Source of the DNA: a virus
Virus record (IMG/VR): IMGVR_UViG_3300031898_000016
Location: 1 to 25,065 of that record
DNA: 25,065 bases
Direction: 5' to 3' (one strand)
The position numbers were made by a program, and so were the translations under genes. Positions within the stretch are counted from its first letter, which is position 1. The number at the start of each line of letters is the position of its first letter. Below the pieces are notes generated by a model, which was not told where the DNA came from, did no database searches, and saw nothing but the letters and a program-made list of their open reading frames with translations. Positions 7,896 to 13,752 of the stretch are shown here, one piece after another.

Positions 7896-7989
7896 TAAGG
7901 GTTAGTGAACTTTAGTTCACTATTGTGACAAGAAGTGACAAACTTGTAACAATCGTTCACTTTAGTGCACTTTGGTTCACTAACCCTTA
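7896..7989. repeat. Eight-site 10-bp-phased array within a 15-bp inverted repeat; candidate origin or operator
   Basis: Eight related hexamers recur at exactly 10-bp steps: GTGAAC 7905, GTTCAC 7915, GTGACA 7925, GTGACA 7935, TGTAAC 7945, GTTCAC 7955, GTGCAC 7965, GTTCAC 7975. The whole is enclosed by a perfect 15-bp inverted repeat (TAAGGGTTAGTGAAC at 7896-7910, its complement at 7975-7989), and the first two sites form a perfect 8+8 dyad (7903-7922). The spacers are AT-rich. One-turn phasing puts every site on one face of the helix, which suggests cooperative protein binding. Its place between the tail operon and the helicase gene fits an origin or a switch region. Confidence 0.8.
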
Positions 7990-8008
7990 TCTTGAGCTGG
8001 CGAGGGAC

Positions 8009-8026
8009 GACATAGCGGGGTGTGTC
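8009..8026 (+). promoter_or_regulatory. 18-bp palindromic motif, copy 2 (replication operon)
   Basis: Reads GACATAGCGGGGTGTGTC, a weaker right half than the other copies. It lies 5 nt before the GTG at 8032 and mirrors copy 1 across the phased array, so the divergent region is bracketed by the motif. Confidence 0.65.
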
Positions 8027-8031
8027 GGAGA

Positions 8032-9759
8032 GTGGACCTCGACCTCAAGGCGATCAGGCGACAACTGGCTGGCGTGTTCCGCGACCTGTCGGAGATACGC
8101 GTGGAGGAAGAGCCACTGTTTGAGGACGTGGCTGTCCTAAACCCTTCTCTGGCCTTTTTACCGAACGAGGGGAAAGCCTTGGTCGCCGTCGGGCTCCCAA
8201 CTAGGGTAAGGAGGTTGAGAAGTCGGGGTGGGGAGGACGTTCTTCTGCGTGAAGAATACCAAGCAATGCGATACCTGTTATTCCGTAACATCAACGAGGT
8301 GGACGAAAAGACCGACCTTTGGCCGATTGCATTCATGAAATGCGATCCGAAGGAACTCTACTCCGTTGGAATCCGTGCTCGCCCCATCACAATTCCCCCA
8401 CGTCCCCGCATGAGTGCCGCTCTCATCAAGGAGATCAAGGAGGCAGGCGGAATCAAGCCCGAGAATGTCCCAACCCCCCTCGAAGTGTTTCGAGCAATCA
8501 AGTCCAAACTCGTCAAGTTTCATGAGTTCCCAGACGAACAGACGGCTAACTTCGTGACGATATGGATCATTGGGACACACTTCTTCCCACTATTCGCCGC
8601 ATATCCCTACCTCCACATCTGGGGGATAAAGCGAGTCGGAAAATCAAAACTTCTCCATTTCACTTCGTTGCTTGCCTTCAATACCGCATTCTCAAACAAC
8701 CTGACGACCGCGACCATCTTCAGGCTCATCGATGAGTGCATGGCAACACTCTTGATGGATGAGACCGAGGATCTAACCGATCCGCAAAGGAGACTCGACA
8801 TGAGATCAGTCTTGTTGGCAGGCTATAAACGCGGTTCTGTAACTTACCGAGTCGAAGGCGAACGCCGGAAGTATGTGCGCGATTTCGAGGTCTATTCCCC
8901 GAAGGCGCTCGCGAACATCAGCGGCGTTGAGGACGTCCTCGTCGACCGCGCGGTTACGATTGTCATGCAACGAAGCATAGATCGTGCGATAGTCGACAGC
9001 ACTATCGATGATCTGGACCCTGAATGGCAGAAGATACGGGACAAGTTGTATCTGCTCGCACTGTGTAGATGGAAAGAACTCTATGACATCTCCAAGGAGC
9101 TGAAGAACCCCTCAGAAAAGATTTCGGCGAGGGAATACGAACTCTGGCACTCAATCTTCTGCATCGCCAAGTGGCTCTCCGATGACTTGTTGGCTGAACT
9201 TATCCCGTGGGCAGAAGGAAAAGCAGAGGAGAAGGAGATCATAGAACTGAACGACAACAAAGACCTGATGTTACTTCACACACTGACGAGGCATGTTGAC
9301 AAGACAGCAGAGTATTCGGCCGTTCAGATCAGAGATTGGCTGAAGGGTGAATATCCTGAGGATGAAGCCAAAGGGATGGAGTGGCTCAATACTGCATGGA
9401 TCGGGCGCGCACTCAGGAGATTAGGCTTCTTGGATTCTCGGAAGCTCTCGAGGGAGGGCGGGCGACATTTCTACACCGTTAACAAAGACAAGCTCGATTC
9501 GCTCGCGCGGAAGGCGCGCCTTACCGTACCAGCAATACCAGACATACCGGTTCCTGGGCTACCGCACGACATTATCAGAATCGACACCACGGACAAAGTA
9601 GGTCGTCATCTATCGATAATCAAGGTAGGTGACAGTCGCCCAACAACCGGTATCGCTGGTATATCCGGTATAGTCCCGAAGGTCGGCCTGAAAGAGGAGA
9701 AGGATAGCGAGCAGGCCAAGGATGCTTCGACGGCCATCAAGGAGGACGACTCACAGTGA
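8032..9759 (+). CDS. AAA+ ATPase, putative replicative helicase with C-terminal winged helix
   Basis: A 575-aa ATPase with Walker A GIKRVGKS (residues ~198-205), Walker B LLMDETE (~240-246), and a later conserved block SPKALANISG...DRAVTIVMQR containing the likely sensor and arginine-finger region. The pattern resembles helicases of archaeal viruses and mobile elements often annotated as DUF3631-like or MCM-like. Around residues 425-485 a winged-helix region (IRDWLKGEYPE, then ALRRLGFLDSRKL) recalls the C-terminus of MCM. The last ~80 residues are probably disordered. I prefer GTG 8032 because GTG 8020 falls inside the motif. Being first in its operon beside a phased array fits a replication initiator/helicase. 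Confidence 0.78.
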   Translation: MDLDLKAIRRQLAGVFRDLSEIRVEEEPLFEDVAVLNPSLAFLPNEGKALVAVGLPTRVRRLRSRGGEDVLLREEYQAMRYLLFRNINEVDEKTDLWPIAFMKCDPKELYSVGIRARPITIPPRPRMSAALIKEIKEAGGIKPENVPTPLEVFRAIKSKLVKFHEFPDEQTANFVTIWIIGTHFFPLFAAYPYLHIWGIKRVGKSKLLHFTSLLAFNTAFSNNLTTATIFRLIDECMATLLMDETEDLTDPQRRLDMRSVLLAGYKRGSVTYRVEGERRKYVRDFEVYSPKALANISGVEDVLVDRAVTIVMQRSIDRAIVDSTIDDLDPEWQKIRDKLYLLALCRWKELYDISKELKNPSEKISAREYELWHSIFCIAKWLSDDLLAELIPWAEGKAEEKEIIELNDNKDLMLLHTLTRHVDKTAEYSAVQIRDWLKGEYPEDEAKGMEWLNTAWIGRALRRLGFLDSRKLSREGGRHFYTVNKDKLDSLARKARLTVPAIPDIPVPGLPHDIIRIDTTDKVGRHLSIIKVGDSRPTTGIAGISGIVPKVGLKEEKDSEQAKDASTAIKEDDSQ

Positions 9760-10841
9760 ACGACAAGGGCGACATAGATCACGCGCTCTGGCGCGAGGAG
9801 CTTGAGCGCCTCATCAAGTCAGTCGTTCCTCTATCGCCGGGCGGCGTCGCGCTCAGCGGCAAGGGCGCGCTCTTCGTGGATGAGATCGCCAAAGCGGCAT
9901 ACATGATGGCGCGCAAACTTCAACAGCAACATGGTGGCAGAATCGAGCCCCTCTTCGCGCACATCTTCAAGCATCTGATCGAGGATACGACCATTCACGA
10001 ACTCGGACACCTCGCGGGACTATCAGAACCTCAGACTAAGGAAGCAACGCGGACACTTCTGCGCAAGAAACTCATGAAAGTTGTCGACTGGATGGTCTGG
10101 TCGCTCATTCCGTGCCCGAAGAAGAACCGCGAACTGATCACTTGGACCGAATGCCTCAAGTGTACCGACGACGAGAAGGACGAATCCTGTCCTCTCTGGT
10201 CGATCCGTCAGGACTTGGCGCCGAGACAGACGCAGGCCCACACGTTCCACGTCACTGAGCTGACCAACCCGCGCAAGGCGTACTACGAGAGGACCGAGGG
10301 CCACGCGGAAGGCTGGGACGAGAAGGCGATTGACTTCTTCGTCGGGCGCGCGGTCCACAACTATATTCAGACCAAGTATGCAGCTCAGGAGCGGGAACTC
10401 TTCTGTTGGTGGGATCTCGGGGATATTCGAATCATAGGGAGCGCCGACAGGGTGGACATCCAGCACGGCATTCTTTTTGAGTACAAGACCTACGCGACCT
10501 TGGCCTTTCTGCTCGAGCGCAACAAGCCCGAGGATGATCACGTCTATCAGGCCCAATCTTACATCGAGCTACTGAAACACTCGCATCCTTGGATCAAGGT
10601 CAAGAAGATCAAGATCGTCTACATCGCGAAGGCAAAGGAGCCGTCAGTCTTCGGTCGAGAGCAGCCCGCCAGATACAAGGAATTCGTCTTGGAGCCCAAG
10701 CCACCGGAGGATCTCGTTGAGCGCGCGCGGATGTTGGATGCGGCTCTCGAGAAGCGCAAGCCGCCCAAGATGAAGTGCGCAGATTGGATGTGCAAACTTT
10801 GCGGGTATGCTGCGAAGTGCAAGGAGGCCGGATCCAAGTGA
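9756..10841 (+). CDS. Cas4-like PD-(D/E)XK nuclease with N-terminal zinc-binding region
   Basis: A 361-aa protein in two parts. Residues 1-150 hold a helical, winged-helix-like region (LAGLSEPQTKEATRTLLRKK) and four cysteines (120, 133, 136, 145) that could bind zinc. From ~165 a Cas4/RecB-type nuclease follows: TELTNPRKAYYER, H201 in GRAVH, D231 in GSADRVD, E242 and K244 in FEYK, and Q265-x3-Y269. At the end, C341-x4-C-x2-C-x5-C355 is a likely iron-sulfur or zinc site. In typical Cas4 proteins one ligand cysteine precedes PRK; here it is Asn171. The GTGA overlap ties it to the helicase, so processing of DNA ends during replication or recombination is the likely job. Confidence 0.82.
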   Translation: MNDKGDIDHALWREELERLIKSVVPLSPGGVALSGKGALFVDEIAKAAYMMARKLQQQHGGRIEPLFAHIFKHLIEDTTIHELGHLAGLSEPQTKEATRTLLRKKLMKVVDWMVWSLIPCPKKNRELITWTECLKCTDDEKDESCPLWSIRQDLAPRQTQAHTFHVTELTNPRKAYYERTEGHAEGWDEKAIDFFVGRAVHNYIQTKYAAQERELFCWWDLGDIRIIGSADRVDIQHGILFEYKTYATLAFLLERNKPEDDHVYQAQSYIELLKHSHPWIKVKKIKIVYIAKAKEPSVFGREQPARYKEFVLEPKPPEDLVERARMLDAALEKRKPPKMKCADWMCKLCGYAAKCKEAGSK

Positions 10842-11278
10842 GCGAGTTGGATCGTAGCCAAGGGGAACTCGAGCGCGCGCGTTCGCATCGCGAGGGGCTG
10901 CTCTACGTCGCGGGGATGCTGGACGGGGAGGGTAGTGTTATGTTGACCACTACAATGTCGGATACTCCTTGGCGCATCCGTCCCCGCGTCACAATCACCA
11001 ACAATTGCTTCAATACACTCGTGAAGTGCGGGAGGATCCTCAACTGTGGCAGGATTGAGGTGTCGCCGGGAGGAGATTGCTTCCGGTTAGTGATTGAGAA
11101 GCGCGCCGATATCGCGCGCACCCTCAAAGAACTGTTGCCGTTCCTGAAGATCAAGGCGAAGCAAGCCAGACTGATGTTGAGGTTTCTGACAGCCGTCAGT
11201 AGGGAGGCGGAGTTTCGGATGCGCGACCAAATGCGCGCGCTGAACAGGAGAAGGAAGGCCGGAGGGCCAAGAAAATGA
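10838..11278 (+). CDS. LAGLIDADG-type protein (homing endonuclease or derivative)
   Basis: A 146-aa protein with one LAGLIDADG-like motif, LYVAGMLDGEGSV, whose Gly-Glu-Gly end carries the acidic residue that binds metal in this family. The downstream RIRPRVTITN and CGRIEVSPG strands match the beta-saddle that contacts DNA. With one motif it would act as a homodimer. I chose GTG 10838, which overlaps the nuclease stop and has GGAGG about 10 nt upstream. It is free-standing and in step with the operon, so it may be a parasitic homing gene or one recruited for a viral function. The Arg/Lys-rich C-terminus supports DNA binding. Confidence 0.8.
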   Translation: MSELDRSQGELERARSHREGLLYVAGMLDGEGSVMLTTTMSDTPWRIRPRVTITNNCFNTLVKCGRILNCGRIEVSPGGDCFRLVIEKRADIARTLKELLPFLKIKAKQARLMLRFLTAVSREAEFRMRDQMRALNRRRKAGGPRK

Positions 11279-11826
11279 ACGATTCACCTAGTATAAAAAG
11301 GGCCTCCCCTCGCTCTCACAACGAAGCAAGTAGTTCCTTCACGAACGTAAAAGAAGATATCGAGGCACTGATCAAGAGGGTAGAGAAGCGGCTCTCCGAA
11401 GTCGAGGCCAAGCTCAACTCAAGCGAGCTGACGAGCAGGGAGAGGCGTCACTACATGGACGCCTTCACCAAGTTGGCCGGCACGCTCAGGTCGCTATACG
11501 CCCTCAAACTTGGAAAACTGCAACCCGAGGAGGAAGAAAGCGAAGACCTCGCGAAGCTCCTCAGTGGTCTCGAGAAGGAAGCCAAGCTGCACATCAAGGG
11601 ACAGCCAGGACGGAAGCGCGGCAAGCAGCAAGTCAAGGCTGAGGAGGCAGGCGTCCAACTCGTTCTCGCCGTCATCGAAGCGATCTCGATGTGTCACACG
11701 ATCTTGAGTGACCGTCGCTACGCTATCGCTGTTAGGATCGAGTGCGCGCGCCTGTTGCCTTCGTTGATTCAGGCCGTGCAGGCCCTCGCTGGACAGAAAC
11801 CAGTTCCGGAGGCGATGTTGTCATGA
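11275..11826 (+). CDS. Coiled-coil protein, possible terminase small subunit
   Basis: A 183-aa protein with a Ser-rich N-terminus, a long coiled coil (~residues 25-80, e.g. VEKRLSEVEAKLNSSELTS), a basic patch (KGQPGRKRGKQQVK) and a helical C-terminal domain. No family recognised. The plus-strand operon ends with the large terminase and has no other clear small subunit, so this is a candidate by elimination only. The ATG overlaps the upstream stop and has GGAGGG 9 nt upstream. The first codons contain GTATAAAAAGG (11289-11299), a TATA-like sequence described under findings. Confidence 0.6.
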   Translation: MNDSPSIKRASPRSHNEASSSFTNVKEDIEALIKRVEKRLSEVEAKLNSSELTSRERRHYMDAFTKLAGTLRSLYALKLGKLQPEEEESEDLAKLLSGLEKEAKLHIKGQPGRKRGKQQVKAEEAGVQLVLAVIEAISMCHTILSDRRYAIAVRIECARLLPSLIQAVQALAGQKPVPEAMLS

Positions 11827-12155
11827 CCTTGTGGCAATCGATAGTAGGATTCAACGACCGCTTCTTCACCTGGTGGAGGGAAAGGACTCTCCTCTATTGG
11901 TCCAATGCCCTCGCCGGAGAGGTTGGAGAGATCTGCGGCAAGGTCAAGCGTTTGATAGGTGGCGGGACCAACAAGTATCCTGTCACAGCCGAGGACATCG
12001 TCGAAGAGTGCGTGGACACATACATCTACATGGTCCTGCTCTGTGAGTGTCTCGGGATTCACGAGCACGACTTTATGAGAATCGCGGAGAACAAGCTCGT
12101 CGTCCTCGCCCAAAGGATGACTGCCGAAACGCTGAGGGAGGCGAAGCGTGAGTGA
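11823..12155 (+). CDS. MazG-like nucleotide pyrophosphohydrolase
   Basis: A 110-aa all-helical protein with the MazG metal-binding pattern: E33-x2-E36 in ALAGEVGEICGKVKR and E62-x2-D65 in VEECVDTYIY, then helical YMVLLCECLGI. MazG enzymes hydrolyse (d)NTPs to the monophosphate; viral versions are thought to adjust nucleotide or alarmone pools. I chose ATG 11823 (ATGA overlap with the upstream gene, GGAGG ~10 nt before). It opens a run of nucleotide-linked genes. Confidence 0.82.
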   Translation: MTLWQSIVGFNDRFFTWWRERTLLYWSNALAGEVGEICGKVKRLIGGGTNKYPVTAEDIVEECVDTYIYMVLLCECLGIHEHDFMRIAENKLVVLAQRMTAETLREAKRE

Positions 12156-12529
12156 AGCTCTTTTACCTCTCCTATCCATTCTCGGATAACCCGGACGTCC
12201 GCACGAACGAAGCACTCAGGCTCGCGCGCCAGATCATGGACAAGTTTCCGAATTCCTTCGTGATCGTCCCTCACAACACGTTCAATCCGGTGCTCCCACT
12301 CAGAATCCAGAGGGACAACAACAGGATGATTCGCATCGCCGAGGCCGAGCTCGAGATGATCTCTCGCTGCGACGCGCTGATCATAGGTGTGCCAATTGAG
12401 GAGATACCCGATCGTTCTGGCATAATCTGGGAGGTAGCATTCGCGCGGAAGATCGGCAAGAGGATCCTGCAAATCGTGTTCGATCCGAAGTACGATGAAT
12501 GGCTTGGGCTTGAGGAGGTCAATCCATGA
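12152..12529 (+). CDS. Nucleoside 2-deoxyribosyltransferase-like / DUF4406-like protein
   Basis: A 125-aa protein that starts MKLFYLSYPFSDNPDVRTNE and has SRCDALIIGV and RSGIIWEVAFARKIGK, the three blocks of the deoxyribosyltransferase/DUF4406 family. E94 in SGIIWE corresponds to the usual catalytic glutamate. Such enzymes move or cleave deoxyribose on nucleosides or nucleoside phosphates. The GTG start overlaps the MazG stop. The substrate cannot be read from sequence. Confidence 0.75.
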   Translation: MKLFYLSYPFSDNPDVRTNEALRLARQIMDKFPNSFVIVPHNTFNPVLPLRIQRDNNRMIRIAEAELEMISRCDALIIGVPIEEIPDRSGIIWEVAFARKIGKRILQIVFDPKYDEWLGLEEVNP

Positions 12530-12783
12530 CGCTAATCAAGTGGCACGGCAAGGATCCTCTCAAGATCGCATTCGAACTTGCGAACAAGATCAGGAAGGAG
12601 CGCAGGGGCACCTATTCAGACAATTGGGCGCTCATGTCGCTTTCATCGTTGCTCTATGCTGCCGTCTACAAGATTGAACGCGCGCGTTTCACCGAAGATG
12701 AGAAGAAGCGCCTCGATGATCTCATCGACGCTCTGAACTACATCGCGTTTGCAGTCGCGCGCCATGTTGAGGGGAAGGCATGA
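12526..12783 (+). CDS. DUF1599-like (nucleotide-modification-associated) small protein
   Basis: An 85-aa helical protein with RRGTYSDNWALMSLSSLLYA, then VYKIERA and DDLIDALNYIAFAVARH. This order (KxxxYxxxW, a central helix with Ki-R, a final D-L-x-x-Y helix) resembles DUF1599/NMAD1 proteins found near DNA-modification genes of phages. The fold is MazG-like, so a role with nucleotides is plausible. GGAGG lies 8 nt before the ATG, which overlaps the upstream stop. The family match is from pattern only. Confidence 0.6.
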   Translation: MTLIKWHGKDPLKIAFELANKIRKERRGTYSDNWALMSLSSLLYAAVYKIERARFTEDEKKRLDDLIDALNYIAFAVARHVEGKA

Positions 12784-13007
12784 GCACCCTCGAGGAGTTC
12801 AGGGAGATCCTGCGCAAGATGAAGTTGCGGTGCAGATGGTGCTTCACGCCCTTACCGGACGAGATCCAACACTACCCACACGCGAGCGGTTGGGAGGTTG
12901 AAGATTCGAACGGATTCGTCACGAGGTTGTGGCTCTACGTCACTTGCTCGACCTGCGGCTACGACTGGGCGCTCTGGAAACTGGGAATACCGAGGGAGCA
13001 CACATGA
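12780..13007 (+). CDS. Zinc-ribbon protein, 75 aa
   Basis: Two CxxC pairs (CRWC near residue 18 and CSTC near 57) flank a beta-rich core ending in GYDWALWKLGI, the layout of a zinc ribbon. Role unknown; small viral zinc ribbons often bind nucleic acid or host RNA polymerase. The gene is joined to both neighbours by ATGA overlaps. Confidence 0.7.
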   Translation: MSTLEEFREILRKMKLRCRWCFTPLPDEIQHYPHASGWEVEDSNGFVTRLWLYVTCSTCGYDWALWKLGIPREHT

Positions 13008-13189
13008 TCGTGACGGTCTACTTCTACGTCAAGTGCTCCAGGTGTGGAAAGAAGTATTGGACAGCCCTGCCTGAGTGCCCCAGAGAGCCTGAATACCAGC
13101 GAGTGATCCTTGAGAATTACTCGATCTGTGGGGAATGCACGCTGAAGGTCCGCGAAAAATGGCTCAAAGAGGTGAAACGAAGTGAGTGA
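13004..13189 (+). CDS. Second zinc-ribbon protein, 61 aa
   Basis: Starts at ATG 13004 (ATGA overlap). CSRC near residue 11 and CGEC near 42 form a second zinc-ribbon pattern, with a charged helical tail (VREKWLKEVKRSE). It is shorter than and not obviously a copy of the preceding ribbon. No function assigned. Confidence 0.7.
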   Translation: MIVTVYFYVKCSRCGKKYWTALPECPREPEYQRVILENYSICGECTLKVREKWLKEVKRSE

Positions 13190-13472
13190 CTCCAAGCGGA
13201 CGCTGAAGAAGAGCGAGCAGAAGGAAGGCGCCCTGATCTTCAAACAGGGAGAACTGAAGCTCACGATCGAGGACTGGAGGGGTGCGCTCGCCTTCCTGAT
13301 TGTTGTATCTTTTACGATCTTGTTCTCGCTCACGGTCCTGCTCACGAGGGACATCCAACTCGCGAGCCTCGTCGGAACGGTCTACTCTGGCCCAACAACT
13401 GCCGTCGTCACATGGTATTTCATGATGAAGTCGAAGAAGGAGGTGAAGAGACGTGGACCGAAGGAAGCATGA
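13182..13472 (+). CDS. Small membrane protein with two predicted helices
   Basis: 96 aa: a charged N-terminus of ~33 residues, then ALAFLIVVSFTILFSLTVLL and a second membrane segment (VGTVYSGPTTAVVTWYFMM), ending in a very basic tail (KSKKEVKRRGPKEA). The GTG start follows GAGGTGA. The fold recalls two-helix holin or phage membrane proteins. It lies before the terminase, not in a lysis cassette, so function is open. Confidence 0.65.
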   Translation: MSDSKRTLKKSEQKEGALIFKQGELKLTIEDWRGALAFLIVVSFTILFSLTVLLTRDIQLASLVGTVYSGPTTAVVTWYFMMKSKKEVKRRGPKEA

Positions 13473-13752
13473 GCGCGCGCTCGCTATCCTGCGGACGCTC
13501 AAGCAGAACGACCGCGTAGAGATCGAGGCAATCGATCATCACGCGATCCACAAGATCATAACGAGGCAAGAAGCCAAGGAGACAACGCGGAATGAACCTC
13601 TGACGAACACGACCATAGGATACTACCAGTGGCACGACCGGGACTATACCCTTCTTTCTGCCGATAAGTTGGACGACGAGGATGAGAGGGCGCAATTCAA
13701 CGTGGTTCTCACAAAATACGTCGTGCGCGTGACGAGGCTGAAGCGGAAGTGA
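13453..13752 (+). CDS. Unknown protein sharing layout with the 7357-7860 product
   Basis: 99 aa with VEIEAIDHHAIHK (residues 22-34), TTIGYYQWHDRDY (53-65) and a final strand VVRVTRLKRK. The order of motifs (VEI-x-x-x-D near the start, IGYY in the middle, R-hydrophobic-K at the end) matches the protein encoded at 7357-7860, so the two may be distant paralogues of one SH3-like family. The GTG start has GGAGG 9 nt upstream. Function unknown. Confidence 0.6.
   Translation: MDRRKHERALAILRTLKQNDRVEIEAIDHHAIHKIITRQEAKETTRNEPLTNTTIGYYQWHDRDYTLLSADKLDDEDERAQFNVVLTKYVVRVTRLKRK

Noticed and set aside
7896-7989. Telomere-like GGGTTAG / CTAACCC
   Set aside because: Only one unit at each end, as arms of the inverted repeat; not a tandem telomeric array.
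7896-7989. CRISPR array
   Set aside because: Repeat units are 6 bp with 4-bp spacers and mixed orientation, far from CRISPR dimensions.
10023-10556. Minus-strand 177-aa open frame
   Set aside because: Antisense to the nuclease catalytic core.
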